This document shows positions 1-9,130 of a stretch of DNA of 64,000 bases, in pieces; within the stretch, counting starts at the first letter, position 1; each line of letters opens with the position of its first letter. Source of the stretch: Bacteroidales bacterium (lineage in GTDB: Bacteria > Bacteroidota > Bacteroidia > Bacteroidales > GCA-2748055). The stretch covers positions 1-64,000 of the forward strand of contig JAFGWU010000095.1 of NCBI GenBank assembly GCA_016936975.1. The letters run 5' to 3'. A program made the position numbers and the translations under genes. The notes under the pieces were generated by a model. It was not told where the DNA came from. It saw only the letters and a program-made list of their open reading frames with translations, and did not search any database.

Positions 1-2574
1 GGCGTCAAACTGTCACCCGGCGGTTCCTGGACATTTGTCTTTTCCGGCGAGCTTGATTTCTCCATACTTCCTGATGGAACCGGTTACATGGCATTTGTAT
101 ATGAATGTACCGATGCTAATGCGGGGACATGGGAGATCGATAATATACTGTATACCGGCTACCCGGTTGGAGGTTCGGATGCTACGGTTACATCTGCCGT
201 TTATACAGTGGATGATGCGGCAGAAACCATCACGGGGGTCCTTTATAAGAGCAGTCTGGAGGATTTTGAAGCAAACCTGGTTCCCGCCTTAGGTGCTTCT
301 TTCGAAGTGTATGAAGCAGACGGAACCACTGTTGCCACAGACATCCAGTCGGGCTACAAGGTGCTGGTTACCGCAGGGGACGGGACCACTACCAAAACAT
401 ATACCGTTACCGTGGACGACAGCCTGCCCGGCGGACTCTTCTTCTCGGAGTATATCGAGGGAAGCAGTAATAATAAGGCACTGGAGATCTACAATCCCAA
501 CGACGTGGCAGTCAGGCTGGATTATTATCAAATAGCCCAGGCCAGTAATGGCGGCGGATGGCAGTATTACCATACTTTCCCGGCTGGAACGGTTCTGGAA
601 CCCGGCGAGGTATGGGTTATGATAACCGATCAAACCAGTACGGAGCTTTTTGATCCGGCAGAAGCCGACGAAGTGCTTTCATACCCGAGCGTGGTTCACC
701 ATAACGGGAATGATGCCAGGGGATTGATTATTGTAACTTCTGTTGACACCACCCTGGTGGATGTGATCGGTGTTCCCGATGTAAATCCGGGAACAGCATG
801 GGATGTGGCTGGTGTTACCAATGCCACTGCAGAACATACCCTGGTCAGGAAAAACTTTATCCTGGAAGGGACAGACGACTGGGCACTGAGTGCCGGTACG
901 GATGCGGCCAATTCCCAGTGGTTTGTCTATGAACAGAATTTCTTTGACAGCCTGGGTAATCATACTTATTCTTCCTTTGTGCCTTCGGATGATGCCACGG
1001 TTTCATCTTCCGTTTATATCGTGAACGACGAGCTTGGTACCATTACGGATGTACTGGCCTCGGAGGACCTGGAAACCTTCAGGGCAAACCTGGTTCCTGC
1101 TGCAGGAGCATCATTTGAGGTTTATGAGGCTGACGGAACCACCGTCGCGACGGATCTGCAAAGTGACTACCAGGTTATTGTCACTGCAGAGGACGGACTG
1201 ACAACGAAGGTTTATGTCATCACGAAACTGCCTCTGAGCACCGACGCTACCGTAAGCTCATTGGTTTACACTGTTGATGATGGTGCCGGGACTATTACCG
1301 GGGTTCTCTACAAAAGCAGCCTGGCTGCATTTGAAGCCAACCTGATGCCTGCTGACGGCGCATCCTTTGTTGTTTACCAGTCTGACGGTACAACGGCTGC
1401 CACGGATATCCAGACCGGATATAAAGTGGTTGTCACAGCCGAGGATGGGTCCACAACCAAAACCTATACGGTGACTGTGGAAGACAGTATGCCGGAAGGG
1501 CTGTTCTTCTCGGAATATATTGAGGGAAGCAGCAATAATAAGGCATTGGAGGTTTACAATCCGAACGAAAATCCCGTACGGCTCGATTACTATCAGATTG
1601 CCCAATCGGTCAATGGCACCGGCTGGCAGTATTACCATATCTTCCCCGCAGGGGCGGTGCTGGAGGCCGGAGATGTATGGGTTATCATAACCGATCAAAC
1701 CGATCCGGGTCTGTTTGCCCATACCGGCGCCGATGAGATTCTTTCCTATCCAAGCGTTGTCCATCACAACGGGGATGATGCACGGGGATTGATCATTGTG
1801 ACCTCTGAAGACACAACGCTGGTGGATCTGATTGGTGATCCGGATGTCGATCCGGGTACAGGATGGGATGTTGCCGGAGTTGCCAGCGCAACTGCCGAAC
1901 ACACCCTGGTCAGAAAACCTACTGTAATTGAAGGGAATACCGACTGGACTGCAGCAGCAGGGACGAGTGCCGATAATTCGGAGTGGTTTGTCCTGGAACA
2001 AAATGTATTTGACAGCCTTGGAGCCCATTTGATGACAGGTCCGGAATTGTCGCACGATGCCACCATCAGTGATCTGCTTGTGAACGGCACATCGATCCCG
2101 GGATTCACACCCGCACAGCTGACCTATTATTACACCCTCGAGGCAGGGACCACCGAGCTGCCGGTTGTTACAGCAGTTACCAATGATGAGAATGCGGAAG
2201 TAACAGTCAGCGGACCGGTCAATCTCGACGGTACCGAGGCAGAGCGTACCGCCACGGTATTGATTACTGCCGAGGATGGGGAAACCACAAAGACCTATTA
2301 CGTGGTGTTTGATGTGGCGATTGGTATTGATAACAGTCGTGCCGGTCAGATAATGATCTACCCGGTTCCGGCAATGGATTACCTGAACATCAGCAATACG
2401 CATTCAGCGGAATCCGTCAGCATCCTCAATATTACCGGTTCGGTGGTTAAAATGGTTAAGCTTTCGGGCGAGCCATCCGTAAGGCTTGATATCCATAACC
2501 TGAACAGCGGGGTCTATTTTCTCGAAATCAAAACGAACGGTACAGTTAAAGTACGCAGATTCGTTAAGGACTAA
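1..2574 (+). CDS. T9SS-exported multidomain lamin-tail (LTD) protein, 5' end outside the window
   Basis: The frame is open from base 1, so the ATG at 88 in the ORF track is internal; 857 residues are visible. The first ~57 residues look like the end of a choice-of-anchor J/cleaved-adhesin domain (TWEIDNI). Next come an ~83-residue beta-type repeat (residues 58-140), an LTD domain with FFSEYIEGSSNNKALEIYNP (141-325), two more repeat copies (328-411, 413-496), a second LTD (499-680), a related cadherin-like module (683-775) and a T9SS type A sorting domain (from about 785, IYPVPAMDYLNI). LTD domains are known in bacteria mostly on secreted proteins, often alongside nuclease domains. No catalytic domain is visible here, so a binding or anchoring role on the cell surface is inferred. 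A hairpin terminator follows the stop. Confidence 0.85.
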   Translation, partial: GVKLSPGGSWTFVFSGELDFSILPDGTGYMAFVYECTDANAGTWEIDNILYTGYPVGGSDATVTSAVYTVDDAAETITGVLYKSSLEDFEANLVPALGASFEVYEADGTTVATDIQSGYKVLVTAGDGTTTKTYTVTVDDSLPGGLFFSEYIEGSSNNKALEIYNPNDVAVRLDYYQIAQASNGGGWQYYHTFPAGTVLEPGEVWVMITDQTSTELFDPAEADEVLSYPSVVHHNGNDARGLIIVTSVDTTLVDVIGVPDVNPGTAWDVAGVTNATAEHTLVRKNFILEGTDDWALSAGTDAANSQWFVYEQNFFDSLGNHTYSSFVPSDDATVSSSVYIVNDELGTITDVLASEDLETFRANLVPAAGASFEVYEADGTTVATDLQSDYQVIVTAEDGLTTKVYVITKLPLSTDATVSSLVYTVDDGAGTITGVLYKSSLAAFEANLMPADGASFVVYQSDGTTAATDIQTGYKVVVTAEDGSTTKTYTVTVEDSMPEGLFFSEYIEGSSNNKALEVYNPNENPVRLDYYQIAQSVNGTGWQYYHIFPAGAVLEAGDVWVIITDQTDPGLFAHTGADEILSYPSVVHHNGDDARGLIIVTSEDTTLVDLIGDPDVDPGTGWDVAGVASATAEHTLVRKPTVIEGNTDWTAAAGTSADNSEWFVLEQNVFDSLGAHLMTGPELSHDATISDLLVNGTSIPGFTPAQLTYYYTLEAGTTELPVVTAVTNDENAEVTVSGPVNLDGTEAERTATVLITAEDGETTKTYYVVFDVAIGIDNSRAGQIMIYPVPAMDYLNISNTHSAESVSILNITGSVVKMVKLSGEPSVRLDIHNLNSGVYFLEIKTNGTVKVRRFVKD
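172..975 (+). repeat. Internal protein repeat, copy 1 (beta module plus LTD)
   Basis: This segment encodes an ~83-residue module (SDATVTSAVYTVDDAAETIT...) followed by an LTD domain. The same pair recurs at 1238-2040. The proteins match closely (EANLVPALGASF versus EANLMPADGASF) while the DNA differs at many third codon positions. That points to an old duplication kept by selection on the protein, not a recent copy. Confidence 0.85.
982..1233 (+). repeat. Internal protein repeat, beta module without LTD
   Basis: A third copy of the ~83-residue module (DDATVSSSVYIVNDELGTIT...), lying between the two module-LTD pairs. It is not followed by its own LTD domain but runs straight into the next module copy at 1238. 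Confidence 0.8.
1238..2040 (+). repeat. Internal protein repeat, copy 2 (beta module plus LTD)
   Basis: Second copy of the module-LTD pair found at 172-975. The LTD halves share SEYIEGSSNNKALE, DYYQIAQ and YPSVVHHNG. The copy is in the same frame and orientation. Confidence 0.85.
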
Positions 2575-2595
2575 GATAACAGATCATTTCAAAAA

Positions 2596-2630
2596 AGAAA
2601 AGCAGGGCGTTAAGGCGCCCTGACTTTTCT
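2596..2630 (+). terminator. Rho-independent terminator after the LTD protein gene
   Basis: AGAAAAGCAGGGCG, loop TTAAGG, then CGCCCTGACTTTTCT. The two arms pair over about 14 bp with a single bulged A, and the right arm ends in a T-rich stretch. It lies 22 bases after the stop codon and separates this gene from the next transcription unit. Confidence 0.75.
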
Positions 2631-2724
2631 TATATCGTGATGTGAACCAGATAGGATGCGCTCCTGCTTAACCGGGATGCGGTAATCATCCATTTAGAAG
2701 AACCTGATAACAATTAACAGAAAA

Positions 2725-3753
2725 ATGAAAAGAATACTATTTTTGGCCGTGGCGGCCTTTTCCGGTTTAACCCTTTTTGCGCAGGATTGCAGTGACCTCT
2801 TTATTTCCGAGTATATCGAGGGAACCGGGAACAACAAGGGATTGGAGTTCTATAATCCCACCGCAGAGATCATCAACCTTAATGCATATTATGTTGCCAG
2901 GTACAGCAATGGCAATAACAGTTTTGAGTCGGGAGGGATCACACAGCTTCAGGGTTTCATTCAGCCTTATTCCACACATATCCTGGTGAACGGACAGACC
3001 ACTTCCACAGAGACCTCTCCGGCCTGTGACCCGGCTCTTCAGGAACTGGCGCAGCAGCTTGATCATGATTACCCGGCTCCGACCTACATGAATGGCAATG
3101 ATGCCATCGCCCTGTTTAAGGATCCGGTCGGACAGGGCAATCTGGCTGATTTTATCGTGCTCGACCTGTTCGGGATTATCGGGGGAGGTATGCAGCCGGA
3201 TGATGAAGGATGGGCCTCCTTCACGGATACCTGGGTTTACAAAAATATTTACGAGAATAACCAGATCGTGGACAGGGACAGTGTGTACATACAGTACTAT
3301 ATTGTTCCGGAAGGATATTACTGGCTTCCCTGGTCTGCAAACCACTCCCTCGTCCGTAAACATACCGTGAAAGAGGGCGTTAAGACCAATCCCAGTCCCG
3401 AGTTTGTGATTACGCAGGAATGGGATACCATACCGGGCGGGGCCAATCAGTGGGACTCGCTTGGCGCCCATTACTGTGACTGTGAGTTTGCTACAGCGGT
3501 TGAGAATTCAGGGGCAATGCAGAAAGCAGATATTTATCCGAATCCTGTGAGCAATGATTTCTATATCAAGACCCCGGAACCCTTTTATGAGGTGGTTCTG
3601 CTGGATGCTTCCGCAAGGGTCATCTTCAGGAAAAGATATGGTGCCGGAAAAACAGAAGAGATGATACGGGTTCATGATCCGGCTCCGGGGATTTATGTCC
3701 TGAAGATCCTTACGGGTAATGGGATGATAACAGAAAAGGTCCTGATGAATTAG
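2725..3753 (+). CDS. Secreted lamin-tail (LTD) domain protein with T9SS sorting domain
   Basis: 342 residues. A signal peptide (MKRILFLAVAAFSGLTLFAQ) is followed by one LTD domain (about 22-230; LFISEYIEGTGNNKGLEFYNP, then HSLVRK near its end, as in the upstream LTD protein). A type A T9SS C-terminal domain follows (from about 265; IYPNPVSNDFYI ... GIYVLKI), which predicts export across the outer membrane and surface attachment. No enzyme motif is visible. It is the first gene after a terminator and lies 71 bases before a TonB-dependent receptor, with two nuclease-type genes beyond. A role in presenting or binding the substrate of those enzymes is an inference from context. Confidence 0.85.
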   Translation: MKRILFLAVAAFSGLTLFAQDCSDLFISEYIEGTGNNKGLEFYNPTAEIINLNAYYVARYSNGNNSFESGGITQLQGFIQPYSTHILVNGQTTSTETSPACDPALQELAQQLDHDYPAPTYMNGNDAIALFKDPVGQGNLADFIVLDLFGIIGGGMQPDDEGWASFTDTWVYKNIYENNQIVDRDSVYIQYYIVPEGYYWLPWSANHSLVRKHTVKEGVKTNPSPEFVITQEWDTIPGGANQWDSLGAHYCDCEFATAVENSGAMQKADIYPNPVSNDFYIKTPEPFYEVVLLDASARVIFRKRYGAGKTEEMIRVHDPAPGIYVLKILTGNGMITEKVLMN

Positions 3754-3824
3754 GAACCTGACTAACATAACCGGGTCAGGGAAACCGGTATCCGGAAAGC
3801 GGAAATCAACAGTAACATAGCTTT

Positions 3825-6596
3825 ATGATAAAAAGACGAATATTAATTCTCCTTTCAGCATTGTGGATCAGTGCGGCTGCACTGGCCCAGCAGGGGCGGA
3901 TTACCGGTATGGTGATCGATGATATTACCGGGGAGGCTCTCATCGGAGCCAACATCGTTTATGAACCCGGAAAGGGAACGGTTTCGGACCTGGAAGGAAA
4001 ATTTGAGCTAACGGTGCCCCGGGGAGCATATACATTGCAGGTCTCCTATGTGGGATACGGGACAGAAACAAGGGAGTTACAGGTTTCGGACCGGATCCTG
4101 GTCCTGGAGTTCAGGCTGAAGTCACTGACCATTGACGAAGTGGTTATTACTGCAGATGTGGCACGTTCCAGGGAAACGCCGGTTGCCTTTACAAATATTA
4201 CCCCGGCGCGGATTGAGGAAGAGCTGGCCGGACGGGATATTCCCCTTATACTGAATACAACGCCCGGTGTATATGCCACGCAGCAGGGGGGTGGAGACGG
4301 GGATGCCCGCATCACCATCCGCGGATTCGATCAGCGGAACCTCGCCGTGATGATTGACGGGATCCCTGTGAATGATATGGAGAACGGATGGGTTTACTGG
4401 TCCAACTGGTTCGGGCTGGATGCCGTACAACGAACCATGCAGGTGCAACGCGGACTGGGTGCCTCACAGCTGGCCCTGCCCTCCGTAGGCGGGACCATAA
4501 ACATTCTCACCATCGGGATCGAAAGCGATATGCGTACTTCTGTGAAACAGGAGGTCGACAGTCAGGGGAAGATCCGTACCTCGTTCGGATTTACAAGCGG
4601 AAAATTGCCCAACGGATGGGGAATCACACTGGCCGGATCCTATAAACGCGGTAATGGGTGGGTGGATAACACCTACTCGGAAGGATGGTTTTACTATGCG
4701 AAGGTTGATAAGAGGATGCATAATCACCTTCTGACCCTTACAGCCATGGGAGCACCCCAGATGCACGACCACCGTTCCTATACCAGGCCCATATCTGCCT
4801 ATGATACGGTGTATGCTAAAAAGCTGGGGATCGATATTGATGAACTGAAGGAGGCTAATCCCAGCTATAATATTTACGGCAAAGGTGTCCAATATAACCA
4901 GCACTGGGGTTACCTGAAAAGGGACCGGTTCAATCCGGATGCGGAAGAGGAGGTTCTGGCCGAACGTTCCAACCAGTATCATAAGCCGCAGTTCACACTC
5001 CGTGATTTCTGGACCATCAGTGACAAACTGAATGTTTCCAACAACCTCTATCTCTCCATCGGTAAGGGGGGAGGCGACCGTCCCATTTCAAGCATCAAGG
5101 ACTCCCAGCTATTTCATGATCCCGATGACCCCCATTACGGTCAGATTAACTGGCAGTCCATTTACAACGCCAATTGCAAGCCGCAGCCCCCTTTCAACAC
5201 GCTTCCGATCAATCCGATCTACAGCGATTCCCTGCTCGTATCGAGCAATTATATGACCCGTCAGCATAACGAACATTACTGGTACGGACTGCTTTCCAAA
5301 GTGAATTATAACATCAGTTCCCGCTTTGACATCAGCGGTGGACTGGATCTGAGATCCTACAAAGGCATCCATTTTACAACTGTCAGGGACCTTCTGGGCG
5401 GCGATTATGCCGTTGACAAATATGATAAAAGGATCGATTATGTGGCCAATCTTGAAGCCGCCATGAAATTCGTCGGAGACACAGTCGACTATTATTATGA
5501 CGGACTGGTGCGCTGGGGCGGGGTGTTTGTCCAGGGAGAATACAAAACGGGAAAGATATCGACCTTCCTGAACCTTACCACGGCTGTCAGCGGTTACAAC
5601 AAAATCGATTACTTCAACCGCGCGGAATCCGGATGGATCTATAAGCAGGGTTTTACGGTCAAATCCGGGCTGAATTATAATCTGACCCAGCATTCCAACC
5701 TGTTCATCAACCTTGGTTATCTCTCCAGGGTCAGGGCCTACCGTTATTTTTACCGGGGCTATACCACCAATTTTGCGGAAGAACTGGATAATGAACTGAT
5801 CAAGGCAATTGAAGCGGGTTATACCTACGGGTCGCCCGTGTTCTCCCTGTTCTTAAATGCTTATTACACCCGCTGGGAGAATAAGCCAACAAACAGGATT
5901 TATTCCACATACAATCTTCAGCCGGGCGATCCCGGGTATGTTCCGGATGATCCTGAGTCGAACAGTGACAAACGTGTCTATGCCGATATTCCGGGTATGA
6001 ACGCACGTCATATGGGTGTCGAACTCGACATGGTGTACAAGGCTCTTCATAACCTGGAGATCCAGGGAATGGCATCGGTCGGGGACTGGATATGGGACTC
6101 CTATGTTGAGAATCTGCAGTTTTATCTTGATGAGGGGAATAATCCTGCGGTCAACAAGGAGGTAGACTTTGATGCCCGTGGCATTCATGTGGGGGATGCC
6201 GCACAGGTCCAGATCGGATCGAGTGTGCGGTATGAGCCATTCAAAGGCTTTTACATGAATGTGCGGCAAACCTATTTTACAAAGTACTACTCCAATTTTA
6301 CCCCTGAAGCAACCACTGATCCTGAAGGTAATGTGCATGACTCCTGGCAGATGCCGGCTTTCAACCTGTTTGACCTGCACAGCGGTTACCATTTCAGGAT
6401 CAAGCCGGTTAAAAAGGTACGGTTTGACATCAGGTTCTCCATGCTGAATCTGCTGAATACAAAATATATCTGGGATGCCACCAATAACGACTCCTACAGT
6501 CCCTATTCCGGATTCCAGACCTTTGATGCCCGTTCGGCAACGGTATTCTTCGGATTGGGAAGAAGATTTACAGTATCATTAAAGATGACATTTTAA
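3825..6596 (+). CDS. TonB-dependent outer-membrane receptor with carboxypeptidase-like N-terminal domain
   Basis: 923 residues. Signal peptide ending ALAQ, then a carboxypeptidase D regulatory-like domain (about 24-105; GRITGMVIDDITGEALIGANI), a plug domain (about 118-225; ITIRGFDQRNLAVMIDGIPVND, GGTINILT) and a 22-strand-type beta-barrel to the C-terminus, which ends in an aromatic-rich strand (RRFTVSLKMTF). This is the general CarboxypepD_reg/plug/barrel receptor type, not a SusC, because no SusD gene lies next to it. It imports a ligand into the periplasm using TonB energy; the ligand cannot be read from sequence. Its position between an LTD protein and two nuclease-type enzymes suggests nucleic-acid fragments, nucleotides or phosphate, which is inference only. 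Confidence 0.9.
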   Translation: MIKRRILILLSALWISAAALAQQGRITGMVIDDITGEALIGANIVYEPGKGTVSDLEGKFELTVPRGAYTLQVSYVGYGTETRELQVSDRILVLEFRLKSLTIDEVVITADVARSRETPVAFTNITPARIEEELAGRDIPLILNTTPGVYATQQGGGDGDARITIRGFDQRNLAVMIDGIPVNDMENGWVYWSNWFGLDAVQRTMQVQRGLGASQLALPSVGGTINILTIGIESDMRTSVKQEVDSQGKIRTSFGFTSGKLPNGWGITLAGSYKRGNGWVDNTYSEGWFYYAKVDKRMHNHLLTLTAMGAPQMHDHRSYTRPISAYDTVYAKKLGIDIDELKEANPSYNIYGKGVQYNQHWGYLKRDRFNPDAEEEVLAERSNQYHKPQFTLRDFWTISDKLNVSNNLYLSIGKGGGDRPISSIKDSQLFHDPDDPHYGQINWQSIYNANCKPQPPFNTLPINPIYSDSLLVSSNYMTRQHNEHYWYGLLSKVNYNISSRFDISGGLDLRSYKGIHFTTVRDLLGGDYAVDKYDKRIDYVANLEAAMKFVGDTVDYYYDGLVRWGGVFVQGEYKTGKISTFLNLTTAVSGYNKIDYFNRAESGWIYKQGFTVKSGLNYNLTQHSNLFINLGYLSRVRAYRYFYRGYTTNFAEELDNELIKAIEAGYTYGSPVFSLFLNAYYTRWENKPTNRIYSTYNLQPGDPGYVPDDPESNSDKRVYADIPGMNARHMGVELDMVYKALHNLEIQGMASVGDWIWDSYVENLQFYLDEGNNPAVNKEVDFDARGIHVGDAAQVQIGSSVRYEPFKGFYMNVRQTYFTKYYSNFTPEATTDPEGNVHDSWQMPAFNLFDLHSGYHFRIKPVKKVRFDIRFSMLNLLNTKYIWDATNNDSYSPYSGFQTFDARSATVFFGLGRRFTVSLKMTF

Positions 6597-6625
6597 AAGA
6601 CATTTATAGCAAAAACAAGAACAGA

Positions 6626-9124
6626 ATGAAAAGAATATTTCTATTGGTTTCAATCCTGGCCGTAACCCTGTCAGTAAGGGCACAGGTCATCTCAATCCAT
6701 GATGCAAAAGTTTCCGGGGCAGGTGCATCTGTAACTGTATCCGGTGTGGTTTTAAACGGAGCTGAGCTCGGGATCATACGATATATCCAGGACGAGACAG
6801 GAGGGCTGGCCATTTATGACGGAACCAAAATGGCAGGGATTGAACGTGGCGACAGCATCACGGTTTCCGGCATGCTGGTCGACTACAATAATCTGTTGGA
6901 GATGCAGCCGGTTGCGAATGTGGTTGTTGAAAAGAAAAATGTTGATCTTCCTGTCCCGGTTCTGCTTACTCCTTCCCAGCTGGGAGAAGCCTATGAGGGA
7001 ATGCTGATCCGTATTAATAATGCCGTTTTTGATGATTCGGGAAATGCATTTGAAGCCAAGAAGAATTACGGATTCACAGCCAATGGAGAGTCCGGGGAGG
7101 TACGTATCTCAGATGATGCATCCCCTTTTGTCGGACAGGTCGTTCCATCGAGTGAGGTGATTATCGTGGGGATCCTTTCCCAGTTTTATGATATTTACCA
7201 GGTACTGGTAAGGGGCACGGACGATATCCGTTCTTCAAGCAGGATCAATTTTCTGACCCCGCCGGTACTGAAGGACCTCTCCACATCCGGATTTACGATT
7301 GAATGGGATACCGACTCGACCGGCACAACAGAAATGTTTTACGGCCATACGGATGAACTTGAACTCGGTCAGTTAACCCTGCCGGGAACAGGAAAGCAGC
7401 ACAGCATCACCATTTCAGGAGCGAATCCCTCAGAACTTTATTATATCAAGCCATTCTCGGTGCGAGGAGAAGATACGGCTCATATTTTTACACAGGTTTA
7501 CATCACCCAATCGGTTTCAACCGGGGAAATGAAAGCGTATTTCAATAAACCGGTCGATAACAGTGTATCCATGGGAACCGATGCGGTATACCTTGATCAT
7601 GCCATCGACGACACGTTGATCGCTTATATCAACCGTGCGGAGGAGTCGATCGATTTCACCATTTACAATTTCAATAACGAAGGGATCTCCAATATTTCCG
7701 CGGCGCTCAACAATGCCCATAACAGGGGCGTGGTGGTCAGGGTGGTTTATGATATCAACCAGAGCAATTTCGGGACCGATGAACTGGTCGGCGGAATCGG
7801 AAAGATGGCCAGTCCGGTCAGCAACTATCCCGATTACGGGATCATGCACAATAAGTTCGTGGTTTTCGATGCACTTTCCGATGATCCCGACAAAGCCTTT
7901 GTCTGGACCGGGGCCACCAACTTCACGGACGGACAGATCAATGTGGATCCGAACAATGTAATCATTATCCAGGATAAGAGCCTGGCCATTGCCTACCGTC
8001 TTGAGTTTAATGAGATGTTCGGATCAGAAGGGGCACAGCCCGATCCGGCAAAATCGAGATTCGGTCCGGATAAGCTTGACAATACTCCCCATGAGTTTTT
8101 TATCGGCGGGAAACGGGTGGAATGTTATTTCAGTCCCTCGGATCCAACCCATAAAAATATCCTGAAAACCATTCGGTCGGCCAACACAGACCTGTCTATC
8201 GCTACGATGCTGATCACGAAAACGGACCTGGGCTATGCCATCAGGGATGTGAAGGAGGCCGGAGTGTTATCGGGGGTTCTCGTGAACGATATCGAATCGT
8301 GTAATGAGATTGTTGTAAACACCCTGAGGAACTCACTTGCAGAGAATTTCAGGGTAAGCGGTGAGCCGGGAATCATGCACCATAAATACATGATTGTGGA
8401 CCAGTCGGATGCGGCTTCCGATCCAATCCTTCTGACCGGCTGCCATAACTGGAGTGCATCGGCCGAAGAACGGAACGATGAGAACACCCTCATTATCCAT
8501 GATCAGACCCTCGCCAATATCTATTACCAGGAGTTTACCAACCGTTTTAAATATGGACGGATGCTTGTGGATGCACCCGGGTGCAGTCCCGATTTTGTGA
8601 CCATGAACGGAGGATCAGCATTCAGGTATGATGTCCTGTACAATGACGATATCCCGGGACCGGTCGCCCTGGAGATCACCCGGCAGCCGGCCAATGGTAC
8701 AGCTGTAGTGGAATCGGATATGACCATTACTTACCGCCCGAACAGCGGATTCAACAAGGATCTCGACACGGTATTCTATAAGGTGTGCATGGAATCGAAT
8801 CTCAATATATGTGATTCAAGCATAATGGTCGTTTATGTGAATCTGCCCGTTTCAGTTTTTGAGCAGGAATATAGAAATGGCTTTCCTATTTTCCCCAATC
8901 CAACAGGAGGACTGCTGTATATCCCTGGTTTTGCACGTTTGAAACCCATATTATTGACGGTAACGGATATGACGGGGAGAACAGTGATTCACGAATCAGG
9001 ATTCAATGATGCCGGGAAAGATTACATTCTTGATCTGGGTGAATTGACGGGTGGTATTTATTATTTAACGATTGAAACGGAAAGCGGGAACCGGATGGTT
9101 CATCCGGTTGTGCTTCAGAAATAG
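6626..9124 (+). CDS. Secreted phospholipase D-like phosphodiesterase/nuclease with OB-type N-terminal domain and T9SS tag
   Basis: 832 residues. Signal peptide (1-20), then an OB-fold-like region (about 21-205; SVTVSGVVLN, GDSITVSGMLVDYNN) of the kind found with secreted nucleases, a fibronectin III-like segment (about 210-295), and two PLD half-domains. Both HKD motifs are complete: HNKFVVFD (H408, K410, D415) followed by GATNFTD, and HHKYMIVD (H585, K587, D592) followed by GCHNWSAS. An Ig/cadherin-like module and a T9SS sorting domain (IFPNPTGGLLYI) close the protein. The superfamily includes phospholipases, nucleases and transferases; the OB-like domain and the neighbouring endonuclease I favour nucleic acid. 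Start is 29 bases after the receptor gene and stop 6 bases before the next gene, so they are surely cotranscribed. Confidence 0.85.
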   Translation: MKRIFLLVSILAVTLSVRAQVISIHDAKVSGAGASVTVSGVVLNGAELGIIRYIQDETGGLAIYDGTKMAGIERGDSITVSGMLVDYNNLLEMQPVANVVVEKKNVDLPVPVLLTPSQLGEAYEGMLIRINNAVFDDSGNAFEAKKNYGFTANGESGEVRISDDASPFVGQVVPSSEVIIVGILSQFYDIYQVLVRGTDDIRSSSRINFLTPPVLKDLSTSGFTIEWDTDSTGTTEMFYGHTDELELGQLTLPGTGKQHSITISGANPSELYYIKPFSVRGEDTAHIFTQVYITQSVSTGEMKAYFNKPVDNSVSMGTDAVYLDHAIDDTLIAYINRAEESIDFTIYNFNNEGISNISAALNNAHNRGVVVRVVYDINQSNFGTDELVGGIGKMASPVSNYPDYGIMHNKFVVFDALSDDPDKAFVWTGATNFTDGQINVDPNNVIIIQDKSLAIAYRLEFNEMFGSEGAQPDPAKSRFGPDKLDNTPHEFFIGGKRVECYFSPSDPTHKNILKTIRSANTDLSIATMLITKTDLGYAIRDVKEAGVLSGVLVNDIESCNEIVVNTLRNSLAENFRVSGEPGIMHHKYMIVDQSDAASDPILLTGCHNWSASAEERNDENTLIIHDQTLANIYYQEFTNRFKYGRMLVDAPGCSPDFVTMNGGSAFRYDVLYNDDIPGPVALEITRQPANGTAVVESDMTITYRPNSGFNKDLDTVFYKVCMESNLNICDSSIMVVYVNLPVSVFEQEYRNGFPIFPNPTGGLLYIPGFARLKPILLTVTDMTGRTVIHESGFNDAGKDYILDLGELTGGIYYLTIETESGNRMVHPVVLQK

Positions 9125-9130
9125 GAAAAC

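Noticed and set aside
1258-2403. 381-residue open frame on the minus strand
   Set aside because: It lies wholly inside the LTD gene, whose plus-strand frame has clear domains. The minus-strand protein is rich in Cys, His and Arg and shows no family resemblance.
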